Assembly: GCA_003022815.1 (NCBI GenBank)
Contig: PXSL01000115.1
Coordinates: forward strand, 1-21,742
Length of the DNA: 21,742 nucleotides
Source of the DNA: Halobacteriales archaeon SW_5_68_122
GTDB lineage: Archaea; Halobacteriota; Halobacteria; Halobacteriales; Haloarculaceae
Direction of reading: 5' to 3'
A program made the translations under genes and the position numbers. Positions 1-6,738 of this stretch are shown piece by piece. Position 1 is the stretch's first letter, and each line of letters starts with the position of its first letter. The notes below the pieces were generated by a model. That model saw only the letters and a list, made by a program, of their open reading frames with translations. It was not told the origin of the DNA and ran no database searches.

Positions 1-971
1 GCCGGCGTGCGGACGACGTCCCCCGCTTCGAGGGCTACCGGCTCTGGGAGACGAACCGCTTCGAACTGCGCCTGGCGAACGCGCTGTGGGGCCAGGCGGG
101 GTTCCCGTTCGCCGAGCCGTTCCTCGAGACGCTCGAGCGGTATTACGGCGGCGGCCTGCGCACAGCCGACTTCGAGGGCGACCCCGAGGGTACCCGCCGG
201 CAGGTCAACGACTGGGCGGCGTCGAGGACGGCGGGCCGCATCGACGAGCTGTTGCCGGCGGGGTCCATCACCACCATGACCCGGTTCGTGCTCGCAAACG
301 CCGTCTACCTGCTGGCCGACTGGGACCGGCAGTTCGACTCCGAGAAGACGAAAGACGAGCAGTTCACCGCCATCGACGGCCGCTCACGGCAGGTCAGGAT
401 GATGGAGCAGACCGACGAATTTCGGGCGGTGTTCGACCGCGAGGCCGGCTACCAGGCCGTCGAGCTGCCGTACGTCGGCGGCAACCTCGCGATGGTGTTC
501 GTGATGCCGTCCCGCCGGGAGACGCCGTTCCGCGAGTTCGAGGCGGCCGTCAACGGCGCGTGGCTGACCGACCGGTTCGCCGAACTCGACGCGGCCGGCG
601 AGCGGGAGACGGTGGTGCGGATCCCCAGGTTCGAGTTCGAGACGGCCACGAGGCTCAACGGGCCGCTCCGCGAACTCGGCATGGTGTCGGCCTTCGACAA
701 GGTGGACGCGAACTTCGACGGCGTGATGGCCGACGGGAGCGACCTACAGCTGTACATCTCCCACGTGTTCCACGACACGTACGTGGCCGTCGACGAGACC
801 GGGACCGAGGCCGCGGCCGCGACTGGCAGCCTCGGTGAGGCGCAATCCGCCCCGCCGACGTTCGCCGCCGACCGGCCGTTCCTCTTCTGTGTCCGGGACC
901 GTCCGACCGACGCCGTCCTCTTCCTCGGCCGTGTGGTCGACGCCGCCGCGGCCGCCATCGACTCCGGGTGA
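1..971 (+). CDS. Serpin family serine protease inhibitor (5' end outside window)
   Basis: The reading frame is open from base 3 to the TGA at 969-971, so only the C-terminal ~322 residues are seen. They match the serpin core: the shutter-region pattern TRFVLANAVYLLADW, the EKTKDEQF stretch, VELPYVGGNLAMVFVMP, and a C-terminus ADRPFLFCVRD followed by AVLFLGRV. The reactive-centre hinge GTEAAAATGS is encoded at 801-830. Its small residues are what inhibitory serpins need for loop insertion, so this is probably a working suicide inhibitor of a serine or cysteine protease and not a non-inhibitory relative. The loop after the hinge (about 831-860) is Gly/Ser/Ala-rich, and I cannot assign P1 with confidence. 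Whether it is secreted is unknown because the N-terminus is missing. Archaeal serpins are known but patchily distributed. Confidence 0.93.
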   Translation, partial: RRADDVPRFEGYRLWETNRFELRLANALWGQAGFPFAEPFLETLERYYGGGLRTADFEGDPEGTRRQVNDWAASRTAGRIDELLPAGSITTMTRFVLANAVYLLADWDRQFDSEKTKDEQFTAIDGRSRQVRMMEQTDEFRAVFDREAGYQAVELPYVGGNLAMVFVMPSRRETPFREFEAAVNGAWLTDRFAELDAAGERETVVRIPRFEFETATRLNGPLRELGMVSAFDKVDANFDGVMADGSDLQLYISHVFHDTYVAVDETGTEAAAATGSLGEAQSAPPTFAADRPFLFCVRDRPTDAVLFLGRVVDAAAAAIDSG

Positions 972-1249
972 GTACAACCCATCGGACTCGCCCGCCCACG
1001 CCGGTGGCTCGCACTGACGGCTGGACCTGTTCCAGGCGAAAGTGTTCGAACTGTACGCTTTCATCCTTCCCGCGCCAACATCCGCATCGGGTCGACTCAC
1101 CGCTCGATGTTGGGCCAGGGCGTTTATTTGCGGTCACTCGCCGGCAAAAACGGTTGTGACAACGAATTCCAGACGTCGGACGCCAGCACAAGAGCCCCGA
1201 CGCCGTCCCGCGACTGTCGGCGTGGGGCGACATCGGTGGCCGAAGAAGC
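972..1249. other. Intergenic region, no gene seen
   Basis: This lies between the ends of the convergent serpin gene and HAD phosphatase gene. It is less GC-rich than the flanking genes. A TATA-like TTTATTT occurs near 1121-1127 and a short A-run near 1146, but no convincing ORF follows either. I see no RNA gene. It may be a decayed remnant. Confidence 0.4.
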
Positions 1250-1882
1250 CTACGATGAGACCAGTTCGTCGACCCGCTTGAGGCGGTGGTCGCCGACGAC
1301 GCACATACCCCGGCGGTCGTGGCCGTGGCGCTCGACGTGTGCGCCGTCGAGGCCGGCGTTCCAGGCGGCGCCGATGTCCTGGGGGCCGTCGCCGACCAGC
1401 ACGCCCGACCCGCCGTTCGCGCCGGCCTCCCGGAGCGCCATGCGGACGGGCCGGGGGTCAGGCTTCCAGCCGGTCTCCTCGGTACAGCAGACCACCGCGT
1501 CGAACCAGTCGCGGATGTCGAGCGTCTCGAGTACCGGGTCGGTGAGGTACTTCTGGCAGTGAGTCACGAGCACCGTCGGCCCGGTCAGTTCGCCAACCGC
1601 CTCGGCGTCGTCGTGGAGAAAGGTCGCCTCCGCGCGCCTCCGGCCGTCCTCCTCGGCGTGGAACGCCTCCCAGAAGGCGTCGACGTCGACGCCCCACGCC
1701 CGTAGCTGGTCGTTCCGGAAGCCGCCGAGCCCGTGCCAGACAACCTCAGCCTGCTCGTCGGTGAACCCGTGGCCGATGCGGTCGCCCACCCGGTCGAAGA
1801 CATCGTGGATGTAGCCCGGCTCGACGTCGACGAGCGTCCCGTCGAGGTCGAACGCCCAGTGGTCGTACGTCGATGCAGTCAT
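1250..1882 (-). CDS. HAD-family hydrolase, phosphoglycolate-phosphatase-like
   Basis: This is a 210-residue HAD phosphatase. Motif I is FDLDGT (D12 and D14), with D12 the expected nucleophile. Motif II is the Thr of LVTHCQ. The motif III lysine is in GWKPDPRP, and motif IV is LVGDGPQDIGAA. The segment between motifs I and II is helical and of the size of a C1 cap, as in phosphoglycolate phosphatases and beta-phosphoglucomutases. The substrate cannot be read from sequence. I chose the ATG at 1880-1882, which puts the DxDGT motif at the usual distance from the N-terminus; an upstream in-frame start at 1912 would add ten unconserved residues. It is followed on the same strand, 54 bases upstream, by the LWR-salt gene. 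Confidence 0.85.
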   Translation of the reverse strand: MTASTYDHWAFDLDGTLVDVEPGYIHDVFDRVGDRIGHGFTDEQAEVVWHGLGGFRNDQLRAWGVDVDAFWEAFHAEEDGRRRAEATFLHDDAEAVGELTGPTVLVTHCQKYLTDPVLETLDIRDWFDAVVCCTEETGWKPDPRPVRMALREAGANGGSGVLVGDGPQDIGAAWNAGLDGAHVERHGHDRRGMCVVGDHRLKRVDELVSS

Positions 1883-1936
1883 GGGGTTAATCGGTAGCGG
1901 GCTGGCGGGCAAGTGTCTTGCGGCCGCGCCCGACAG

Positions 1937-2320
1937 TCAGGCGTCGGTGACGTGGATCCGCGAACCGAGGTACTTCTTCAGCACCTCGGCGGTGTCGTCG
2001 GCGTTGAACAGGTCGAGGCTGTCTGCGATCTCGGTCTTCAGCGCCTCGACGTAGGCCGCCTCGGCCCGGAGTTCGCGGAACTCGACCGACCGGACCTCGA
2101 GCCCGAGGGCGTCCTCGGCGGACTCCCGGAGGTGGTCGGGGTCGTTCACCTCGCCGCGCCAGAGGTTGTCGCGGAAGAACAGCCAGCCCGTCTCGCCGGG
2201 GTCGGCGGCCGTCCTGAACAGCGTCGTCTCGACAGTCGTCGGCTCGAGCCGCAGCTCGGGGTCGGTCGGCGAGATGTCGAGTCGGACCGAGAAAACGTAC
2301 TCGGCGTCGCCGGTCGACAT
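1937..2320 (-). CDS. LWR-salt protein (conserved haloarchaeal protein of unknown function)
   Basis: A 127-residue acidic cytosolic protein. The FFRDNLWRGEVND stretch contains the Leu-Trp-Arg tripeptide for which the haloarchaeal LWR-salt family is named, and the length is typical of that family as I remember it. No catalytic motif, signal peptide or membrane segment is visible. The C-terminal half is probably helical. The ATG at 2318-2320 overlaps the TGA of the pterin dehydratase gene by one base (TGATG), so the two are translationally coupled. A longer in-frame start at 2419 would lie inside the dehydratase gene and adds Arg-rich out-of-frame sequence, so I rejected it. Function is unknown. 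Confidence 0.8.
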   Translation of the reverse strand: MSTGDAEYVFSVRLDISPTDPELRLEPTTVETTLFRTAADPGETGWLFFRDNLWRGEVNDPDHLRESAEDALGLEVRSVEFRELRAEAAYVEALKTEIADSLDLFNADDTAEVLKKYLGSRIHVTDA

Positions 2321-2598
2321 CAGTCGACGAGGTCGTTGAGCCGGCCCGCTAAGTCGGTGTCGTTCTCGGTGATGCCGCCGGCGTCGTGGGTGGTCAGTCG
2401 CACCTCCACTTCCCGCCACTCGATCGTGATTTCGGGGTGGTGGAACGCCTCCTCGGCGAGGCCGCCCGCCGCGCCGGCGAAGCCGACGCCCTCCAGATAG
2501 GAGTCGAACTCGAACGTCCGGGCTATCTCGTCGCCGTCGCGCGCCCAGCCGTCGGGCAACTGTGCCTCGATCTCCTCGTCGGAGAGCAGGTCGCTCAT
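2320..2598 (-). CDS. 4a-hydroxytetrahydrobiopterin dehydratase (pterin-4a-carbinolamine dehydratase)
   Basis: This 92-residue protein belongs to the PCD/DCoH family. It carries the family signature: EEAFHHPEITIEW (H53, H54, P55), H71 in TTHDAGG, and D80 in TEND. The family dehydrates 4a-hydroxytetrahydropterin to the quinonoid dihydropterin, recycling the cofactor of aromatic amino acid hydroxylases. In organisms without biopterin it may have other pterin roles. The start at 2596-2598 is supported by a TATA-like box 25-31 bases upstream, giving a leaderless transcript. The gene forms a coupled pair with the LWR-salt gene. Confidence 0.93.
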   Translation of the reverse strand: MSDLLSDEEIEAQLPDGWARDGDEIARTFEFDSYLEGVGFAGAAGGLAEEAFHHPEITIEWREVEVRLTTHDAGGITENDTDLAGRLNDLVD

Positions 2599-2622
2599 GG
2601 TCGACGGGACGGTCGGCAACGG

Positions 2623-2629
2623 AATAAAA
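2623..2629 (-). promoter_or_regulatory. TATA-like box of the pterin dehydratase gene
   Basis: TTTTATT on the minus strand lies 25-31 bases before the ATG at 2598. This is the spacing of a leaderless haloarchaeal promoter. Confidence 0.6.
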
Positions 2630-2642
2630 CCACGCGCCGACG

Positions 2643-3128
2643 CTACTCGAGGAGCGTCTCGTAGGCCTCGGTCACCCGCTTGAACGCCTCTTCGTCGCCG
2701 CCGCGGTCCGGATGAACCTCCTTGACTTTCCGGCGGTAGGCGCGTCTGACCTCGCTCTCGTCGGCGCCGTTCTCGAGGTCCAGCCGCCGGTAGGCCTCCG
2801 CCGGGCTAAGGTCCGAGACCGTCTGCCCCCAGGGCCGGCGACGGCCGCCGTTGCGAGCCCGCTGTCGGTCCCGGCGGGTCTCCCTGCGGGCGCCGGCGCC
2901 GAAGCCGCCCCGCGACTCACGTCGTCGGCCGCCGGCCTGCTGTGTCCGGCGCACCCGTTCGCGGAGCTTCCCGGACGACTGGTACCAGAAAACCGCGGTG
3001 GCGGCGCCCAGCGGGACCGCCAGGACGAACAGCACGGGCTCGACGGCCGCGACGGCCACCAGGATGACGAGCCCCGTCATCGCGGCAAAGACGAGGGTGA
3101 GCGCGAAGACGAGCCGGTCTTTCTGCAC
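2643..3128 (-). CDS. Membrane-anchored J-domain (DnaJ-like) protein
   Basis: A 161-residue protein. Two hydrophobic helices (about residues 6-29 and 31-50) form an N-terminal membrane hairpin. A strongly basic Arg/Gly-rich linker (about 55-100) follows, then a C-terminal J domain (about 108-161) with the HPD motif at 139-141, which stimulates Hsp70/DnaK ATPase. There is no Gly/Phe region, zinc domain or substrate-binding domain, so it is a type III co-chaperone. The probable role is to recruit DnaK to the inner face of the membrane, near translocating or membrane proteins. Stop is TAG at 2643-2645. The gene sits 44 bases from the pterin dehydratase start. A weak TATA-like stretch lies near 3153. 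Confidence 0.88.
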   Translation of the reverse strand: MQKDRLVFALTLVFAAMTGLVILVAVAAVEPVLFVLAVPLGAATAVFWYQSSGKLRERVRRTQQAGGRRRESRGGFGAGARRETRRDRQRARNGGRRRPWGQTVSDLSPAEAYRRLDLENGADESEVRRAYRRKVKEVHPDRGGDEEAFKRVTEAYETLLE

Positions 3129-3189
3129 GCCCGCCCCTTGGCGCTACACCACCGTAAGCGTCCGGCTTCGGGCATCCTGGCCTCCGGAC

Positions 3190-3195
3190 TTATGC
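3190..3195 (+). promoter_or_regulatory. TATA-like box of the zinc micro-protein gene
   Basis: TTATGC lies 23-28 bases before the ATG at 3218, consistent with a leaderless transcript. Confidence 0.5.
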
Positions 3196-3217
3196 ATCTG
3201 GGCACCCAACGGCCGCC

Positions 3218-3427
3218 ATGAGCGTTGCGGGGCTCTGTGAGATATGCGAGGGGTCGACCGTCGAGGACAGCTGTGACCGCTGTGGCCGCGTCGTCTGTGC
3301 GAAGCACTACGACACCGAGACGGGCTACTGCACGGACTGCCTGTCGGAACTCGGCGGTCCGCCGTCCGAGGGCGGTGAGCGCAACGAGCCGGACCGACCG
3401 GACGGCGTCGAAGAGCACCGGTTCTGA
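3218..3427 (+). CDS. Cross-brace zinc-finger micro-protein
   Basis: A 69-residue protein with four metal-ligand pairs: C7/C10, C19/C22, C27/H30 and C38/C41. The alternating pattern is typical of a treble-clef or cross-brace fold (HIT/B-box-like) holding two zinc ions. The last ~25 residues are acidic and probably disordered. There is no transmembrane segment, so it is expected in the cytosol as a protein- or nucleic-acid-binding adaptor. The first ATG is used, with a TATA-like box at leaderless distance. It is divergent from the J-domain gene. I know no specific function; many haloarchaea encode such zinc micro-proteins. Confidence 0.8.
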   Translation: MSVAGLCEICEGSTVEDSCDRCGRVVCAKHYDTETGYCTDCLSELGGPPSEGGERNEPDRPDGVEEHRF

Positions 3428-3485
3428 CCCCACCGCTACGGCACTCGTCTATCGACGTCGGAGCGCGCCCAAGACGGTGCTCCGC

Positions 3486-5179
3486 TCACTGTGGTCTCAC
3501 CAGCGGCGACGACTGGGCCCGGTCGACGGTGCCGACGCGGTCGAGCTCGTCGGTCGCACGCACCCCGACCTCGTAGGTGGCGTCGTCGGAAAGCGTTATC
3601 TCGCCGTAGGTGTGGATTCGCTCGGGAGTTGTGACGTACGACGAGCCCGAGTCAACATCGATTTCCTTGCGGACGACCTGAGTTCCGGCGCCGTCGGTAA
3701 CGGTCACCTCAACGGTGTCGAGTCGGCCGGCCGGCGCCTCGACGCGCAGTTCCTCGATTTCGATATAGCCGCTCTCCGGGTTCCACGTCGGGGTCCCGAC
3801 GACGGTCACCCGAGGGGAGTCGTCGACCACCCACGACCGTAGCTCACGGAGCAGCGCGTAGATACCGTCGCCCGTTGCTTCCGGGAGCCGCGACCGCGCG
3901 AGCAGCCCCACGAGCCCGGTCGCCAGGAGCGCCAGGACCACCGCCACCAAGACGGGAATCGGGGGTCCGGTCGCCCGCAGTGCCGCGGCGGGGCGTGCAA
4001 GTCCCCCCGCGGACCTCGTCGGTAACGTTGGCCCGGAGCGTCGTCGCTTCGCCGGCGGCGGCGTTCGAAGCGCCCTCGATCCCGACGGACGGCTCGTCGT
4101 TGACGACGACCTGCTTCGTGACGTCGTCCGACCGGCCGGCGGCGTCGGTGACCGTCAGCGTGACGTTGCGGACGCCCGGCTCCTCGAAGCTGGTTCGCAG
4201 GCGCTCGCCGGAGACCGTCGTGCCGTCGGGGAGCGTCCACTCATACTCCACCTGGTTCTCTACGAAAACTGTGAAGACGCTGAACCCGTAGGTCCTGGTC
4301 TCGACCAGCACTGACTCGTCGTCGGCTTCGACGACCGACGTCGGGAGCAGCTGCCACCCCTCGGGGGTCAGCCGGGCGATCCGGGCGCCGGTCGGGTCGG
4401 TCTCCGGGAACCGCTCGCGGTCAACCCGGATTCGCACCGTCCCCGGACGGTCGTGTAGTTCCCCGGGCGGCGTTATGTCCACGATGGCCGCCGCCCTGCG
4501 CTGCCGGTCGATGGCCTCGCTGGTGCGGATGTAGGACCGCGACCCCGCCAGCGTGACCTGCTCGCCTCGCTCGGTGACCAGCCTCGTTTCCCTCGTGGTC
4601 AGGATGCCGTCGTCCCCGTCGGTCAGCGTCGACCCCCGCTCGACGACGGCCTTGGGCTCGCCGTCGGGTCCGTCCTCGGGCAGTTCGTCAAGCTCCGTCA
4701 CCTGCACCTCGCCGGCGTCGGGGTCGGTCTCGCCGTCGAAGAACACCTCGACGCCGACGGCCCCGTCGCCGGCGTCCGCATCGGGGTCCTCGCCCGGCGC
4801 GCCGAAGCCGCTGCCCGGCCCGTCTCCGGCACCGTCCGTTCCGTCGTTGCCGGTCCCGCCGCGCCTCGGTGTCGTCGCCCTCGTAAACGGTCACCGATTC
4901 GTTGGCGTCGGCCGCGACCCACACCTCGACGGTCTCGTTCATCGTCGAGGTGACGTTGACGACGCTGTGGGCGGTCGTGATCGCCTCGTCGTTCAGCCGG
5001 TCGAAGTCCACCCGGAGTTCCCCGTCCTCGACGGTCGCGTACTCGCCATTGGGGCCGTCAGCGGGCGCGATTGTGACCTTCCCGTCGACGTCGTCCTCGC
5101 CGCCCTGGGTCATCGCCACCGTCGGCACGGCTAAGGCCAGTGCGACGACGACGGCGACGACGAGGACGCCCGTGCGCAT
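3486..5179 (-). pseudogene. PGF-pre-PGF/PKD-domain surface protein, interrupted by two apparent frameshifts
   Basis: Three consecutive minus-strand frames read as one protein. Part 1 (5179 to ~4860) has a signal sequence MRTGVLVVAVVVALALAV and a DUF1102-like beta region. Part 2 (~4860 to ~4005) has an acidic Gly-rich linker, a PGF-pre-PGF-like segment (LTPEGWQLLPTSVV then YGFSVFTVF), and a PKD-like domain (YEWTLPDGTTV to RNVTLTVTDAAG). Part 3 (~4005 to 3486) has a transmembrane helix (VLVAVVLALLATGLVGLLA) and a further beta domain. Skipping one base near 4855-4866 and one in the C-run at 4003-4008 restores a single frame of about 563 residues. The second site is a six-base homopolymer, so a sequencing or assembly error is possible. 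Otherwise it is a decayed gene, or the parts are made by frameshifting. Product: an envelope-anchored surface protein. The start ATG at 5177-5179 has a motif shared with the 6003 gene just upstream. Confidence 0.75.
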
Positions 5180-5514
5180 GTACGCTGAAACGGAGTCCTA
5201 CCCACTTTGTATTGGGCAGACAGAAGAGACGTATTGAAACGCGTGAAGCGGAGAAAGGTCGGCTTGTAGCTCACTCGTCCGGTCTCTAAGACGGTCCCTC
5301 GTCGAGTCGTCCCCGGAAGGTCCGCAGCCGGTCCAGCGGGTTCGCCAGACACTCGTCCATTAGAGAACAGACGATGGGCGCGAAGAAGATTCGACCCCTA
5401 CTGGTAGAGTCGTGCTCATTTTCGCCAGATGCTCGAGTACCGGACGTTCCGAGGGCGAGACGAGAGGGCCCTACGGCCCGGCGGCAGAGAATTACTTGCG
5501 ACCCTATGAATCGA
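5180..5514. other. Intergenic region between the two minus-strand surface genes
   Basis: There is no convincing gene here. The left end (5197-5280) is the presumed upstream control region of the frameshifted surface gene and resembles the region upstream of 6003. ORFs in the rest lack starts, family resemblance or acidic composition. A GGGCCCTACGGCCC-like GC-rich patch near 5467-5480 lies just after the DUF1102 gene and could help end its transcript. Confidence 0.5.
5197..5210 (-). promoter_or_regulatory. Shared 14-base upstream motif, copy 1
   Basis: Read on the minus strand this is ACAAAGTGGGTAGG, ending 17 bases before the ATG at 5179. The same 14 bases occur at 6054-6067 upstream of the other secreted-protein gene. 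Weaker shared words continue upstream in both (TTGAAACGC and CGGCTTG on the plus strand). It is probably an activator site or core-promoter element. Confidence 0.6.
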
Positions 5515-6003
5515 TCAGTTAGATTGGGCCTTAAACGTGACGGTATCGGTGGAAACGGACTTCGTCGTATCCACGGAGATATCAATATCCACTGGATCGC
5601 CGCTCACGATGGTTTCCCCGGCCCCCGAGAGGTCATTGTTCGGACCGGAGAATGTCAGTCCGGTGGGGACGCTGTTAGCGGTCAGAGTGACCTCCTGACT
5701 ACCGTTGTTCGTGACCGTTAATGCGGCATTGAACGTCGTCGTTGCATTGTCGTTGATATTCGTCAGATTTATTTGGACGATGTCCTGATTATTTGTTCCG
5801 TCGTCCGTGGCGTTGTCGTTGCTGATTCCGTCGTAACTGGTGTCGACCGAAAATGCCAGGAGTGCACTAGCATCATCAGAGGTACCGACATTCACTGTTC
5901 TATCAGCTTCCACTGTACTGAACGCCCCAGTACCTAGTAGGGCCCCGCCACCTGCTGCCACTGTTCCCAGCCCGATCAGAACGTTTCTGCGATTCATTGC
6001 CAT
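5515..6003 (-). CDS. DUF1102/TasA-camelysin-like secreted protein
   Basis: A 162-residue exported protein. Its N-terminus, NRRNVLIGLGTVAAGGGALL followed by GTGAFSTVEADRTVNV, has the layout of DUF1102 proteins and of the bacterial TasA/camelysin group: a signal peptide ending shortly before a Gly-x-(F/Y)-Ser motif that starts the mature beta-sandwich. The rest is Thr/Asn/Asp-rich with alternating beta-strand patterns, as in self-assembling surface fibre subunits. It is the likely substrate of the SipW-type peptidase at 8234-9268. Start could be 6003 or 5997 (ATGGCAATG). It has a TATA-like box at 6045-6052 and the shared motif just upstream. GC is low: 56/120 by hand count in 5701-5820. Confidence 0.78.
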   Translation of the reverse strand: MAMNRRNVLIGLGTVAAGGGALLGTGAFSTVEADRTVNVGTSDDASALLAFSVDTSYDGISNDNATDDGTNNQDIVQINLTNINDNATTTFNAALTVTNNGSQEVTLTANSVPTGLTFSGPNNDLSGAGETIVSGDPVDIDISVDTTKSVSTDTVTFKAQSN

Positions 6004-6044
6004 TGTGTTTCACCTTGTCGCGCTTTGTTCTGCGCGTACTCAAC

Positions 6045-6052
6045 GCTATACC
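6045..6052 (-). promoter_or_regulatory. TATA-like box of the DUF1102 gene
   Basis: GGTATAGC on the minus strand lies 42-49 bases before the ATG at 6003, directly downstream of the shared 14-base motif. It predicts a short leader of about 15-20 bases. Confidence 0.55.
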
Positions 6053-6053
6053 C

Positions 6054-6067
6054 CCTACCCACTTTGT
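6054..6067 (-). promoter_or_regulatory. Shared 14-base upstream motif, copy 2
   Basis: An exact copy of ACAAAGTGGGTAGG (minus strand), abutting the TATA-like box of the DUF1102 gene. This is where a BRE or an activator would bind. Confidence 0.6.
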
Positions 6068-6163
6068 GCTAGGGTGCTTGAAACGCCGAAAGCCCGGCTT
6101 GAAGACGACTGAAACCCGTATTTTCGCGGAGAACCGAAATCGCGTACTGAGTGACCCCAAACC

Positions 6164-6169
6164 ATTATA
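6164..6169 (+). promoter_or_regulatory. TATA-like box of the DUF7344 gene
   Basis: ATTATA lies 33-38 bases before the ATG at 6202, so the leader is expected to be under ten bases. Confidence 0.6.
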
Positions 6170-6201
6170 CAGCGACCTTACCCTTGTGTCGATAGTTGCA
6201 G

Positions 6202-6738
6202 ATGGCGACGAGTAGCAAGCGCACTTCGGGGCCGGGGGAGGTTTTCGACCTGCTGAGCAGCCACCGGCGTCGCTACACGATTCACTACTGCAAGCGCGAG
6301 AGCGAAGAGGTGTCGCTGTCGGACCTGGCCGAGCAGGTCGCCGCCTGGGAGCACAGCAAGGAAATCGAGGAACTCACCTCCGCGGAGCGGAAGCGCGTCT
6401 ACACGTCGCTCCAGCAGACCCATCTGCCGACGCTGGACGATGCCGGAATGGTGGTCTTCGAGGACGGCACGGTGGAGCTGACCGACCGCGCCGACGAACT
6501 CGACGTCTATCTGGACGTCGTGCCGGGGGATTCGGTCCCGTGGGGCGTCTACTACCTCGGGCTGTCGGCGTTCGGCTTTCTCGTTCTCGGGGGGCTGTGG
6601 GCCGACGTGTTGCCCACCGACCCCGTATCGACGCTGGTATGGGTCGCACTCATGCTCGCGCTGTTCGCCGCCTCGGCGGCGTACCACGCCTACCAGAGCC
6701 GCAAGCATCGCCTCGGAAACATCGAGGTCCCGCCGTGA
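6202..6738 (+). CDS. DUF7344 membrane-linked winged-helix regulator
   Basis: A 178-residue protein. Residues ~10-100 form a winged-helix domain of the haloarchaeal DUF7344 type: VFDLLSSHRRRYTIHYC, then LSDLAEQVAAWE, then RKRVYTSLQQTHLPTLDDAG and a wing FEDGTVELT. Two hydrophobic helices follow (about 112-132 and 140-162), so the DNA-binding domain is tethered to the inner membrane face. I chose the ATG at 6202 over the TTG at 6196 because it matches the TATA spacing. Its stop overlaps the GTG of the next gene (GTGA), so the two are coupled. It lies divergently from the DUF1102 gene and is the natural candidate regulator of the surface genes around it. Confidence 0.8.
   Translation: MATSSKRTSGPGEVFDLLSSHRRRYTIHYCKRESEEVSLSDLAEQVAAWEHSKEIEELTSAERKRVYTSLQQTHLPTLDDAGMVVFEDGTVELTDRADELDVYLDVVPGDSVPWGVYYLGLSAFGFLVLGGLWADVLPTDPVSTLVWVALMLALFAASAAYHAYQSRKHRLGNIEVPP

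Noticed and set aside
86..838. Long open frame over the serpin in another frame
   Set aside because: It is Arg/Gly-rich and has no haloarchaeal acidic composition; the serpin frame fully explains the bases.
5286..5585. 99-codon minus-strand ORF upstream of and into the DUF1102 3' end
   Set aside because: It has no recognisable signal, domain or acidic character, and it overlaps the DUF1102 gene in another frame.
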